Shown here: one piece after another, positions 23,757-36,049 of the stretch
Numbering within the stretch: the stretch's first letter is position 1
How the letters are laid out: every line of letters begins with the position of its first letter
Source of the DNA: Saccharina japonica
Lineage: Eukaryota > Sar > Phaeophyceae > Laminariales > Laminariaceae
DNA length: 64,000 nucleotides
Assembly: GCA_008828725.1 (NCBI GenBank)
Contig: MEHQ01000533.1
Span: forward strand, 186,001-250,000
Reading direction: 5' to 3'
The notes under the pieces: model-generated
Told to the model about the DNA's origin: nothing
The model's database searches: none
The model's input: only the letters and a program-made list of their open reading frames with translations
Position numbers and translations under genes: made by a program

Positions 23757-25030
23757 GGTCTTTCTAGCGAGAAAGGCTAGGCTCACCCTCAAGCGGACCG
23801 ATACCTTCTTGCTGCTGCGCACCCGCCGCGAAGCGTGTGCAGCGGTAGAGTTGGATCGGCACTGGTGCGTTAGGCGCAAAAGTTCAGATGCACGGGCCTT
23901 TTTGGCCGTCGGTGTAGACAGCAATGTCCATCTCACTTTTGTGCGCGGAGGCAGACGCCATCAGAAAGGTGGACGGACACTATGTACACGGCCCTAGGTG
24001 TGTTTGCTAGAGGGATCTGTACTGTCTCAGTAACCTGGCTTCGCCATCAAAGGAGGAGGGAGCGTGTGGCGACGAGCTGTTGTTTGGACTGGTCAATCCC
24101 TTCAGCGCGAGAATTTTTATTTTCCAGACCAAGCACCCTGAGTGCAACGAGGGAGAAAGCGAGGAGCCGACTGGGAAGGACAACAACGAGAGCGAGTACG
24201 GACGGAGCAGGTCGAGTGTGATCGTGCTAGGACTGGCCAAGTGGCACCGGAGCGGCGCGCCGGATCACAGCAGCACGCCGCAGCAGCAGCACAGCAGCGC
24301 GGAGCAGCCATCCGGAGCACGGACGACATCGACCCGTGACGAACGGACATTGTCAATCATTTTTGTTTTTTTCGTTTTTTCCCCTGAATTTCGGTCTGTG
24401 TGGATGACGTCACTGGTTTTGTAGAGAGACGCGGCAGAGATGGCGCGGACACCCCGGGTGCCTTCATTGTGTGCCTGATCGTGGAAGACCCCTTCAATGT
24501 GGAACGATTCCTAATCAGTGTCGATGTTTATAATGCTGTGCCTAACACAGACGTTCAGGATAGATTCGGGCAATTGTCAATTGACGTGATGGCTTTGGTT
24601 GGCTGTTCTTTTTCACTGTGTGCCCGCGGACTGTCATTCCGGCAGCACTTCAGACAGCAGCTGCGTGCTCCATCTTGTTCCCACGCCTACCGTGTGTTTT
24701 TGTACAGACAGCACTTCAGACAGTAGTTACGCTGTAGTCGGCAACTTCATTGGTAAAGAGTGGGAGGGGGGGGGGGGGGGCGATGCTGCTGTAGTCGAAT
24801 GGAGATTGCGGGCGTGTAGTTCAGTTTTGGACACGCATAACATGCTGTAGGGATTTTTAGGTGTACCTCTTCGGACTTGTGTATCCTTTCCCTGCTAAGT
24901 GTACGTGTTCTTTAGGATTCTCTGATGGCTCTAGCACTTTTGTGACCACGGGCTGTGATCTTGCTATAATAGATCAGACTATAGGGATTAGCAACTGAAA
25001 CGAGTTTAATGTGAAGACAACAACAACAAC
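23757..25030 (+). mobile_element. Non-autonomous retroposon, copy 2 (about 1.27 kb)
   Basis: Second copy of the 12,651-13,945 unit, same orientation, with a shorter G run, small indels in the CAG/CAC-rich middle and the same 3' end TTTAATGTGAAGACAACAAC. Different flanks show two independent insertions or an element-internal duplication. Confidence 0.65.
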
Positions 25031-25782
25031 TGTTAATATTAAGTGAAGGGGTCAAGTACTTTACATACGATACATTATTGTATGCTGATGAAACACGTGA
25101 AATGTGAAATCGCACAGTCCCTTCGTGCCCCAGATCTGACAGTCTCCGACGCTCCTTTAAAAACCTTATCTTTATTGATATTTCGATATTCCAAATTTTA
25201 CACTTTTTTGTGATTCGATTTTTCTGTTCTTCCCGATCGCGAAAAAGATGTTCCGTGGTCACGGTCACAAGTCACAAGCCAGGCTACAAAAAGCTCTGCA
25301 GCGGAAGAATATATCGGGTACAAAATAATACACAAAGTACAACGTATGTATATACAACGCAGTACGAATGTATATATATTACTTTAGTACGTATGTATCT
25401 ATTATCTATATATTTATACATGATATCATATGATACATATATATATGATACATGTATTAATACATCACGGCTTGCTGTGTGTGGCACATCGTACATCTCA
25501 ACCAAGAGAAAGTGGAAATAAGTTAATCCAAAGGGAAAAGGAAAAAAAAGGAAAGATAAAAAGAAGAAAGGAAAAATAAAAAAAGGAAGAACAAGGGCAA
25601 AAATGAGAAAAGGAACAACGAGGAAATAAAAAATCGAGACGTGCACGTAGGGGAAATCATGACAACAGGAACTACAGCAGAAGTAGCGGATACACAAGAA
25701 CGTACGCTATTGTAAGAACCCAAGCGGGTACGCAGACTTGCATATCATACGTAGTCGCAGGGTAGGTAGTATGGTCCATTCA

Positions 25783-25855
25783 GTGTGTGTGTGTGTTCTT
25801 CACATTAAACCTTCCTTTCTACCCGTCGACATCCAGCACACCCAGTGTTCAGTAC
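25783..25855 (-). mobile_element. Truncated LINE 3' end (about 75 bp)
   Basis: GTGTGTGTTCTTCACATTAA then the CCTTTCTACCCGTCGACATC word; the same terminus as at 18,388 but reversed. Confidence 0.65.
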
Positions 25856-26050
25856 TATTTGTCCAATCTGTTTTCGGCAAAACTTTCGAAAAACGACGAA
25901 TTGCAAGACAAGTTGACCACAGCAGTCGTGATCACCAGCCGCCAGCACCAGCCGTATAATTTCACGTATATACGTGCTGGGCTGTTCGGATCTGCACGTA
26001 CTTTTGCACTATCTTTACCCTTGCTCCCACCCGGACCTGATCCCACCCGG

Positions 26051-26133
26051 ATCTGATCCCATTTGGCACCCTGCTCCCACCCACAAGGTGCAGAAATAAA
26101 TATAATTACGTAGCTCTCCGCAGGAGCCGCCGG
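26051..26133. repeat. Dispersed repeat E, copy 2
   Basis: Same word order as 679-756 with small indels. Confidence 0.45.
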
Positions 26134-26211
26134 GAGGGGTGGACGAAGGGTGATAGTGGATCCTTAAAATGGGGGTTTTGTCTTGGTAATAGTAGTGTGA
26201 CCCTCAGATCG

Positions 26212-26240
26212 AACCCTAACCCTAACCCTAACCCGAACCC
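26212..26240. repeat. Interstitial telomere-like (CCCTAA)n
   Basis: AACCCTAACCCTAACCCTAAC then CCGAACCC, about four hexamers. Confidence 0.7.
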
Positions 26241-26585
26241 TATGCCAGTGGTCAGTGCTTGCTTGGCCAATCAGAGTGCCTAATTAGCTACCTTAGGAAG
26301 ATCCACTAACAGTGTTTGTCCACTACTGGCCGCCGGAGGCCCACCTGGCACCTCGATCCCATTTGGTACCCATGTAGGCCATACATATCTACAACAACTC
26401 CTGCTATACATATAAGCGTATCTAATGTAAATTCGAATAGCCTGGCACGTACGTGCACGTTCTACGGAGCCGGATCACCACAGGGCTGAGAGAACAAACA
26501 TTGTTTTAGAAGGCATTTTTTTTTGTCAACTCTAAAATCAAGTAAGTATCAGGTTGTCGAGGGCATACTCATAGCCGAATCAGCT

Positions 26586-27186
26586 TTTTATTATTATTAT
26601 TTTTTTGTCCATCCCATTTATTATCTTCGCCCTTCCTTTCTCTCTCCTTCCTGGCCGTAACTCAGATCCGGGGTCACAAAGTAGAGGATCTTCTCCCTCC
26701 CCCCCCACTACGGTTCTTGCCTTGCATTTTTATCGCGAGAAGGTTTCAGCACTTTCTTCCCTCGTCGACTTGCGTCGGATTCGGCCTACCCACGCCACGA
26801 AGGCGCTCTCAGCAATTGGTTCCTTTATATTTGTTCAAATAAAGACAAAATCTCTCACCACGGTGGGATTCGATCTTGGGTACCGTTTTTTTATTTTCTC
26901 TTTTTTTCTCTTGCATGCACCTGGATTGCTAGCAGGGTAGGTCTTGCCTGTCGTATATGGCATTGCATTGTCTGCTCTGCTTACTGCACTGAGCGTAGTA
27001 TCTCTGTGTCGTAGTTTTGTGACCACAGAACTGGTACCTTTTTAGGATGATGAATCGGCACGGACACTGGGTGTGCTGGATGTCGACGGGTAGAAAGGAA
27101 GGTTTAATGTGAAGAACAAAGAACACACACACACACACCCATGGTAGTAGTCTTTGAAGCTGACCACTACTCTACCGGGGCGACCT
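26586..27186 (-). mobile_element. tRNA-derived SINE, copy b, split by a LINE end
   Basis: Body and box B (AGATCGAATCCC) at 26,586-26,884; head with box A (TAGAGTAGTGG) at 27,139-27,186. The two parts are separated by the LINE 3'-end insert at 26,885-27,138. Joined, they match copy a in layout. Confidence 0.7.
26885..27138 (+). mobile_element. LINE 3'-end insert inside a SINE (about 254 bp)
   Basis: Nearly identical to the reverse complement of 14,408-14,640. It ends TTTAATGTGAAGAACAAAG plus an AC tail, and separates the two halves of the SINE tRNA-like head. Confidence 0.75.
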
Positions 27187-27639
27187 AAATTATGAATATC
27201 TCACGTTTTTCGCGTTTTCGAAAAAACACAAAAAGTGAGCAACAGATGAAGCGTTTGCCGCATTCTTCTCAAGCTAAACTACCTTCAACATCCACCTTTT
27301 TGCCCATATATCCGTCATTTGCTAACAAATTTTAATAAACGAAACACACGCAACAGCAAATACCAAGCGCTGTCCAAAACTATAGTCAGAATAGTTGTGT
27401 GGGAATCAAGTGGGAATCACAACACCCAGCAAAACTCAAGAGGGCATTTCAGGTTTTTGATAAACGAGAGACGGAATAAGATTTATTTGAAGAAAAAAAA
27501 AACGTACGAGGCTGCGGTCAAAGATAGGCGTTTTAACGGCGTGATTGGTTTTTCCATCAGGCCACCCCACCCTCCGTAATTTGTACCTTGGTGCTGGGGG
27601 CAGATTGGAATTTTTCACGTGCATGGACGATATATAGGT

Positions 27640-28340
27640 AGACGCAGGGGGTGGCGACCCAAAAATCAAACAAACAAAAAACAGAAAAAAAAACAAAAGG
27701 AAGGTCTATCAACAGGGAGAGCTACAGAATAGCTATCTATGCGCACTACATACATACACTGTATACGCACGCACGCGCGTTCAAGATAAAATACAAATAT
27801 AAACACAAAGCTGCGAAGTACCTATTTTACTATTCATATTACGAAGCAGGAACACGAGAGAAATATAAAACAAAAGAGAAAGAAAACAGAAAGGCACAAG
27901 CGAGAAAACGGGAAAAGGGAAAAGGGAAGGGAAAAAAGGCAAAGCGAAAAAAAACAGGCAACGGAGGCGTACAAAAGACGAGGGAGTACGGGCGGCCCTA
28001 CGCTACGTATCTACTTCTATCTACTTTGGTACTTGAAAGGCACACATGAAGGCAATGATGAGCATACCCAGTCGTCTTTTGGTTTAGGAGCCCCCCCCCC
28101 CGCCCTCCCCCCCCGCCCAGACCCCGCCCAGACCCCCCCCGAATGTGTGCATTGGTGCCAACAGTCCGTGTCGCAGTTGCATCCGCAGCCGTCGCGTGCC
28201 GCTTTGCTGCACCACTCCCCTCCGCGTCACGCCATTTCCGCATAAAAGCGGCCGGCCTTCTGTGCTGCCTCGCGCCAATATTCTGGCCTGATGCCGAGCG
28301 CCTTGAGGTCCTCCTCGAGGCGCCCCCATACAGTATTTCT
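27640..28340 (-). pseudogene. Possible LINE C-terminus and 3' UTR
   Basis: At 28,230-28,340 the minus strand reads VWGRLEEDLKALGIRPEYW and EAQKAGRFYAEMA, which looks like a LINE ORF2 tail. A poly-C run (28,089-28,140) and a T-rich stretch (minus strand) down to 27,650 follow. The similarity is by eye only. Confidence 0.35.
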
Positions 28341-28929
28341 CCTGTCCAAATGAGCAGCCCTAATCATGATGATGTGGTCATACAGTCAGTCAGAGGAGTG
28401 CAACACACGACTACACTTGCCGGTAAAAGTCTGTCGTTGTCGTCGCGCCTCGAAACGGGTACAACCGTGCAGAATGTCTACGACATAATGCATGTCTGGT
28501 ACATCCCCATACAAGAAGCCATGCACAATAAAACAACAAAAACACGCCATTATACCTGGACAAAAGAGAAACAGGCGATGCGGAGGAGATGCTGCACGAG
28601 AGAAACACACCGTCGTCACGAAGGAAAATCTCAAATAAATGCAGAAGGAGAAGGGAATATCGCCTCCTTCGTACTTGTCGACAGCTAGCGTTGGTACAAC
28701 AGCAAACAGTAGCGACACGAAAACACAAACACCACAACAATTAGGCTCGCCACTCACCAAAACGAACAGGGCTGCTTTCTCAAGAACATGAACGGAAGGA
28801 AAGAATGAAGAGAAAGCTACTGTAAAACACAACACAATCGCATTCGAAGCAGCCGCAGCAGTTTGCGGCATTGATACGAGTACCACGTACTACGGAGTTA
28901 TATACCTAACCTACAGTACAACAATCGGC

Positions 28930-30725
28930 TTTCGATATCTTGCTACCCTGTCTGCCGTCTTCTTCCTGCTTTTAGCAGCCGTGGTTTCCCTTCGACCGTT
29001 GCCTCCCCGCCTCTTCATTTCCTACGGCAACATCCACAACGGATGCCTGGCTCTTCTACCAATTTTTGCCTCACCCTCGTGCCACCTAATCTTAAACCGT
29101 TAAGCTGCTTCGAGGACTCCCCAGCACCACGTGTCCGCCTTCTTTGCTGCAATGAGCCATGGCCTGGTCTGCACACACTAACGGGGAGTGTTCCGTGGAC
29201 CCATGGTGGCCAAAACACTCTGAGATCGTCTACTATAGACATGTGTTCCATGTCTTCGATTGTCCGCCCGATCTCGGGCCCACGCCGCCGGTCATCGTCG
29301 CCAACATCACTCGCCTGGGAAATCGCTACCCGTTGTGGCGCGGCCCTCCCTCCGCAAAGACGAACAGCCGTTTTGGAGGATCATCGTGTCGGTGCCCTCG
29401 CATCGTGTCTTGTCGAGGGCCTTCGCGTACGAGAGGGTGGTGTGGTCCGTACGTTGCATGCGCTGGAAGCCAATGGCCCGCAGGAGGACTTGGCAGTGCG
29501 CCTTCGGTGTTGCGTGCGCCTTTCGGAGCTTGGCGGAGTGTTTCACGCCAGGGGTCCACGTAACAGACACGCGCGCAGCAGGGTCTCAACCACGCCAGCC
29601 TTCAGCTTGCGGACTTCTAGACCAGGCGGGGCGGTTGTCACATCGTACAACTGCAGGCGGGGCCGTTCGAGGCATGCCCGCATGAGACGGATCCGTCCTT
29701 CGATTTCGAGCTAGAGGTCAGCGCTTTCGTGGCAAACGCCGCCCAGATAAAATAACTGGGTTGTCCGTCTATATACTTGGGCAGTCGCCTCGATGACGAG
29801 CGATGGGATCGGGGATGTCAGGTCCGGTGGTCGTGGTAGCATCATTCCCCTCCTCGCTTCCGTCAACGTGAGGCCTGTTGCTTCGAAGACGGTCACGGTG
29901 AATATTATCATGTGAGCAACTCTCTGCGTCGATTCCGAGATAAGTCCTGCGTCGTCGCAGTGGTACAACATTCGTATTTGTTTTTCCATCCCATTTTGTA
30001 CCTTCGCGTTTCCTTTCTCTCTCCCTCCTAGTCATGAGTCAGATCTTGGGTCACATAGCAAGCTCTCTTCTCTTTTCTCCTTCCTCCCCCGCTACGGTTC
30101 GTGCCTTGCATTGCTATCGCGAGAGGGGTTGGGCACTCTATTCCCTCGTCGACTCGCGTTGAATTGTTCATACCCACGCTGTAACAAGCGCTCTTCGGCA
30201 GTTGGTACAATATTATAAGAAAAAACAAAACTTGACACCAACTACATGCCCCACACCAACCCGCACGGCCTTTCGTACGCATGCCACTGGCGCCTCGTTT
30301 CCGCCCGCTGCATCATCCCCGTCGAGGCGGACCATATCCCTTACCACGTCTTCGCCCTCGCTGAAGCATAGCAGCGAAGAACAAGGTTCACAGACACGGC
30401 GACAACCCCCAGCCGTGTCGCAACCCCTGTGCGTGACATCAAACCGCTCTGAGTGCACTCATCATCCGTGCACACGCGACCCTGCATGCCATCGGAGAAC
30501 TGGCGAATAGCTGCAGGCATGGTCGTTGGCAAGCCGAAGCTTGTGAGCACCTTCCACAGCAGCTCTCGGCCGACAGAGCGGTACGCTTTCAGTAGATCGA
30601 GCGAGAACGTGGTACAAAGGAGTTCCCCCCTCTCCTCTCGCCCGAGCTCTTTGCGATCGCCGCACGACGAAGAGCATGTCGAAACTGTTGATCGTGCGGG
30701 ATGAACACCGTAATATGTTTTCCTC
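28930..30725 (-). pseudogene. Decayed LINE copy 3
   Basis: Pieces in several frames, in the right order on the minus strand: HPARSTVSTCSSS, LKAYRSVGRELLWKVL, a YADD-region relic MLYHCDDAGLISES, VFEATGLTLTEARRG, then the C-terminal LSYAKALDKTRCEGTD region. It is split by a SINE at 29,973-30,202 with a 12-base target duplication. Many stops and shifts. Confidence 0.75.
29973..30202 (-). mobile_element. SINE copy c inside LINE copy 3
   Basis: Body of the same SINE family without the tRNA-like head. Flanked by TGGTACAACATT (29,961-29,972) and TGGTACAATATT (30,203-30,214), an 11/12-base target duplication. Confidence 0.7.
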
Positions 30726-31420
30726 GGGGAGTATTTTGTACTGTAGGTATGGCGATTACCGTGTAGAAGTAGCAGCCCGACGGTTATTATCCCGTAAATA
30801 ACTATACTGTATACCAGGGCGTGTTGTCCCGCAAACAACTACCAGGTACTGTATATTGTAGTACATCAACAGTCTGATAGCGTATCCCCCCGCCAATGGG
30901 TGTGGACATATGTATGTATCGTCTGTGCTGTATCCGTCAGGTTTGGCACATATCCCTCTGTGCCACTCAAGTAACGTAATCCAAATGCAACAATTCAATT
31001 GATTCACCCCCATTAACTCATTTCATAGGCATGAATTCCAGATAGTTTCGACCCATATAATTTCGTACCCAACGCATTTATTTGTGATTCCGTTTGTGTG
31101 CCGGAAACATTCTAAACTACAACAGTATATCTTGGCGCCTATCCTTTGTCACATGTTTCACTTGTGTTTGGTTGTTTTTATCGTCGCCCCTCCGTAGCTT
31201 GACTTATTCCTGGGAGGATCCACCCCCGATGCACAGAACCACGAAGTACGAAGTATAGTATATAAGTATATATGCTGCAGTCGATGATAAGCGGACAGGT
31301 TTTGGAGGGCGTGAGACGCCCAAAGAAGAACCCGTTGCCTGCATTCCGCCTCTAACATGCTGGATCCATAAGGGAACACACAATATCTACCCACCAGCGT
31401 TTGGTGTTTGGGACCCTCAA

Positions 31421-31815
31421 TCATTTAAGCTTGCCTGGTACAAACTTATTATGCTTTACTTCTTGCTTGTCTGCCCGACTTCTTCCGGACCACGTTGGTA
31501 CGAGTTGGGGTTGGCTTTCGAGACTAGTAATACGAGTAGTTGCAATATGGGTAGGGTTGCTGGCGCTTAAAAATATGCCCGGCAATTATTTTCATCCTGT
31601 CGGAACGACAGAGCTGCCGAATCCCACTCGATAATTTAAGCTTGCCTGGTACATTAGTTTTTTTTACTTCCTGCTTGTCTGCCCGAACTTTTCCGGGCTA
31701 CGTTGTTACGATTTGCAGTGTAGTTTAGAGACTTGTTGCAACATGAGTAGGTTCGGTGGTGCTCTAAAGTATGCCCGGCAATCATTTTTGTCGTGCTGGA
31801 ACGACAGAGCTTCCA
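31421..31815. repeat. Tandem duplication, period about 211 bp
   Basis: Two diverged units, each with TTTAAGCTTGCCTGGTACA, CTTGTCTGCCCGA, ATGCCCGGCAATYATTTT and GGAACGACAGAGCT in order. Confidence 0.75.
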
Positions 31816-32627
31816 AATCTCAGACAATCCCGTTCCACCCGAAATCGCATCATCTACGTATACCATCTACGTATACATAGCATGCACGGTGGTGGGGGGC
31901 TGAAAGTCAATACTCGTATTCGTTCATACACTGAGTTAAGGCAGTATGTATTATTGTGTATTTGAGGAAAATTCTACCGATTTGAGTTGGTGTGGGTAAT
32001 ATCCTCGCACAGCAGTGTGTCCGAGAAACTTAGAATATAAAAGCTGGTGCGTGCCTGAGCTATTAATGCTGCTCGTGTTCCAATTATTGTCACTACATGA
32101 CATGCAGTTACTGTAGTGCATAGATGGACATGTGTACCCGTGCGTCTGGCGTAAGGCAAAACAATGTGTGTGCTGCCTTTGGGTTCGGGTTCGGGTAAAA
32201 ACGTGTAGGACGGCATATACACAAAATGACATGCTGTATGTATGCCAAGTATAAAATACGTGGACTGGACATCGACAGACAAAAATTTCCCTCAAAAACG
32301 TCGGACATTAGGATAATATTGTTATTTGAACCCGTGCACGGCGCCCTTATAGCCATAGCCGTTGTCCTGGTAGCTGGAGAACGCCTCAAAGAGGGTGCCA
32401 CCTATTTGTTCAAACGGTACTACCACTGCCTGTATGTTGCCAGCACCAAAGAACGTGACGACATACAACGGGTTGAAATGCCGTGTGAACGGTGCCAATA
32501 TTAAATAATATTATTCATGAAGTCTATACTTCAACTTGACACCTTGTGGGAACGGGGCCAATATTCTTAGTTAAGTCGTATCATACGTGTGCATCTAGAC
32601 TACGAGTATGATAAGACTATTACACAC

Positions 32628-32760
32628 TTCCACAGCTCACCATGATATCACCAAACATCCATACTCCATGATATAGCGCTAAATTGCTATACCCTGATAC
32701 GCTCACAGAGCTCACCATGAGATCACCGAACATGCATTACTCCATGAAATAGTGCTAAAG
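32628..32760. repeat. Tandem duplication, period about 73 bp
   Basis: CACAGCTCACCATGATATCAC and CAGAGCTCACCATGAGATCAC, each followed by ACTCCATGAWATAGYGCTAAA. Confidence 0.7.
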
Positions 32761-34006
32761 CATTCCCTCCCTTTGCCTCCCTGACTGGGGCTTTATTGTT
32801 ATTGAACAGTGGTCTCGGACGGCCGAGTTCCGCAGATGGTTGACGACCATCCAAACTCTTGACAACATATATCGTAACGGATATAAAGACCCGCTACTAT
32901 TGCTGTGCATTCAGCCTCAATTGCGACAACATCAATAATTCGCCTCAATGCGCATGCACCGATACTGTAAATATTACGACTGCCGCTGTCCTACTTGATT
33001 GATCCAGCGAGGCAACAGGCAGACAGTTAAGAAGGAATGACTTGAAGCATGTCAAAGGGTCAGGACACATCGTTAACATGTCGATGCGCGTGTTATATTG
33101 TTATACTCGGGGGCTCAGCCGCACTATACCCCTTAAGCAGAGGCGGAATGCTATTATTAGACCAGCGCAAAAAACATTCAGCCCACACGACAAATGACCA
33201 GCCGTGCCGTGATACTAGGCAAAAATAAAGTAGGTTGGACAAACACTTCCTCTCACACAAGGTACTCTAGTCCTTACAACACTTCTCCCCATTATAAGGG
33301 GCAGCAAAATAAACTGGATCTCTCCCGTGCATCACTCTCTGGTCCCGCACAGTTCGCTCTAAGCGGAGACTTAAACGTATCCAAACCCCGGTTTGGTGCA
33401 CAGGGTTTTCCCGGATACAGAGAGAGAGAGGCGCACGCGGAGTGTCTAAACGTAGTGCTGCGGACGGACTTGATAAAACACCAGTCAAGTCTTGGACAGG
33501 TAAGCAACTAAATGTAACTTAAAACGGCGAAAAGGTTGCAACAACAACAAAAACATCAATAACAGATAAAACAACTACCAGCCTACAGGGCGAAGGCCGC
33601 ACACGCAGAAAACAACACCAAGCGGGTAAGCCGGCCAGACGGGTCATGGGTTCAAATACACCACGGGTATGTAGGGTAAACACTCTCGGAGTATACCGGA
33701 GTAGCTGCCCGCGTATGGCCGAAACAATCAGGTTTGATGCCCGGGTATCCAAGAGTATTTATCGTACTACTGTAAACACACCCGACCCTTCAAAAACACG
33801 CCCAGCCGCTAGACCAATGCCTAAACTTACACCGCGACACCGGCGATTGCCTTAAGCTAAGCTACACAAGGTCACTGCACGACAGACAGACACGGGAACC
33901 AAACACACTACTACCGACATGCAGGCTCAGAGCAAACAAACATTGCCCCTTGGCCGTTAACGGGAAGGGAGGGGAATATTTCCCAATTTCCAGTGGTACA
34001 TACTAT

Positions 34007-34076
34007 CTACTGCTGAGCGCAGTAGAGCTACTGCCGAGCGCAGTAGAGCTACTGCTGAACGCAGTAGTGCTACTAC
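34007..34076. repeat. Three 24-bp tandem units
   Basis: CTACTGCTGAGCGCAGTAGAG repeated three times with small changes; each unit is itself partly palindromic (CTACTGC..GCAGTAG). Confidence 0.75.
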
Positions 34077-34469
34077 AGCTGAATACACTAGTGTGCTACT
34101 GGACACATATAATACAACAAGTCAAGTGCTGTGGGGGGCTAATCCGCCGCAACTCAGCCACAGAAGAAAAAACAAAACTCCGAGAAAAGGACAACCTTAG
34201 TTATCATAGCCCGTAGCTTCTGGACGGAAAGCTAAACGAACTCAGGGGAAGGAAAGCCAATCCCTTTCTTGAGGCATCGAGCCCCCCCTGGCGCATAATG
34301 TAACACATCATCTACTACTGTAGTGCATCATGTAATGCAGTGCAGTAGATGCTCCGCCCGACGGGTCCTTATTAGTAATCCGCGAGCTCGCTACACAGGT
34401 CAAAAGCGAAAGGGCGTACAAACGCGACGAAAGAGGTAGCGTGCAAAGTTAAGGTGGCATATATCATGC

Positions 34470-34883
34470 ATGACACGGGGGGACGTAACAGCAGCAGACA
34501 GGTGGTGTTGCTGCCGGCACTCGTACCGGAAAGATCTTTGGTTTCGCACTGGGGTGCTATCGATTTTCAGTGTTCAACTCTTCCACAAGGTGAAGGGTGT
34601 CAATGCCGAACAAAGAGTGATCCAACAAATAGCGATAGCTGGCCGAGAGCTTTCCGAAACTATTTTAAGGAACGTTGACACCCTACCCTTTGTTGAGCAA
34701 CGGAGCACCAAAAAGGGATCGCACCCTTGTGCCAAAACCAAAGGGCTTGACAAAAACAAAACTACTTCTGTGTCAAGTCTGTATTCTGCTGTATTTATGG
34801 AAGCGCGGAATGCCTGGGATTCCTACAGTAGCTCCCTACTAAAAGTCAAGAATCGAGGTGTGCGGTTACTGTTAACCCCTTAA
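34470..34883 (+). pseudogene. Unrecognised ORF remnant cut by a miniature element
   Basis: 137 codons with normal, hydrophilic composition (for example VNAEQRVIQQIAIAGRELSE), unlike the repeat-driven frames nearby. No family recognised. The last codons and the stop come from the TTAA element that starts at 34,872, so any original C-terminus is lost. No splice sites were identified. Confidence 0.3.
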
Positions 34884-34956
34884 GAACTGGTCCCACGTAT
34901 TTGGGGACAAAATACTTGGAATTAGTGTGGGGTGTTCATTTTCAGTTCTGAATGGG
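34876..34956. mobile_element. TTAA-type miniature element B, uninterrupted (81 bp)
   Basis: CCCCTTAAGAACTGGTCCC to CAGTTCTGAATGGG flanked by TTAA (34,872-34,875) and CTAA. Its TTAA supplies the stop codon of the ORF at 34,470. Confidence 0.7.
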
Positions 34957-35414
34957 CTAAAGCGCGAATGGCTTGGGCGATGTAACCTACAGCTATTGAT
35001 AATATGTTTTGTCTCCGTCAACATTCGGCTCAAACCTCTATTCCCCATACTCGTAGCCGGTCCAATATTATTATATTTCCCTCCGACAGCGTGTAGCCCA
35101 AATCTAGATCCCTCACTTGGCATAGGAATAATAATACCCGCGATTTAATCTGGCCGAGAAACATGCTAATTAGGAGGTAGAAGTGCACTCCGAGTATTAT
35201 TTTTTTTCTGAAGTTCTTCATATGAGGATCTGTATACTAATAGTAAGTCAAAACGTGCTTTGAAAGCATCCAAAGTGCAACGGAAGACATTCAAAGTGTG
35301 CCACCCGACGAGCATCTCTGTGGCCTAATATTAATACTAATACTAATACTAATAGTAGTAAGGGCCGTTTTTAACGACGCGTATTTAGCAAATAAATTGC
35401 CAAATTTCCATTTT

Positions 35415-35435
35415 TTGGCAAGTTTTACTTGCCAA
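35415..35435. repeat. Hairpin near the assembly gap
   Basis: TTGGCAAGT, TTT loop, ACTTGCCAA. Related TTGCCAAAATAGCAA words occur at 35,431 and next to the N run at 36,022. Confidence 0.75.
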
Positions 35436-36049
35436 AATAGCAAAAAACTTGCCAAGTTTTTTTCCGGATATTTCCGTAGCTGTTCGTTGGCAAGTTTTTG
35501 GAAAGTCAAATTTGCTATTTCACTTGCCATTTGCGACCAATCACGCCTACCCAAGACCATGCAAACCACACGCCGTTGCGCTAGACGCACGAGCTGCAGC
35601 AACACAGGAAGATACCGAGGGTTAGATGGTGGTGCTGACAGCAGATGATGGTGGCTGGCGGCACTGCTGAAGGGGTTGCTGGCGCGGGTGACGAACCGCG
35701 TGTAGGCGTGGCACTGGTGCCGTCTGGGGCTGATGCTCGAGTCAATCCCAATCAAACAGTCGCTCCAGCTTTCCCAAGACAACGAACAACGTGACTATGA
35801 TCGCCCTGGAGGGCTGTTCACCTCTGGGATCTACGAGATATGCTTGGATCCGTCTCCAGGCCACCCATGCCTCGACGAGGGTGTCGTCTAGCTGTCCGAT
35901 CCTTGCTGTACGGGGTTTGATAAAATAACTGAAGGCGTTACGTGGCTCAAATAGCAAGTTTCTTGCCATTTCATCGTGTTTGTCGATAGAAAGTATTTTC
36001 CAATACTTGCCAATTTGTTGTTGCCAAAATAGCAAGTTTTTTGCTATTT

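Larger units (their letters stand above)
25031..26585. other. No gene seen
   Basis: An A/G-rich tract (25,520-25,640), a LINE end, repeat E and the telomere-like run. The T-rich minus strand at 25,500-25,700 looks like an old 3' UTR. Confidence 0.5.
30726..33190. other. No gene seen
   Basis: The two tandem duplications listed separately lie here; the rest is unassigned A/T-rich sequence. Confidence 0.5.

Noticed and set aside
28386..28886. 166-codon minus-strand hydrophobic frame
   Set aside because: T-rich 3' UTR-like sequence next to LINE copy 3; composition explains the frame.
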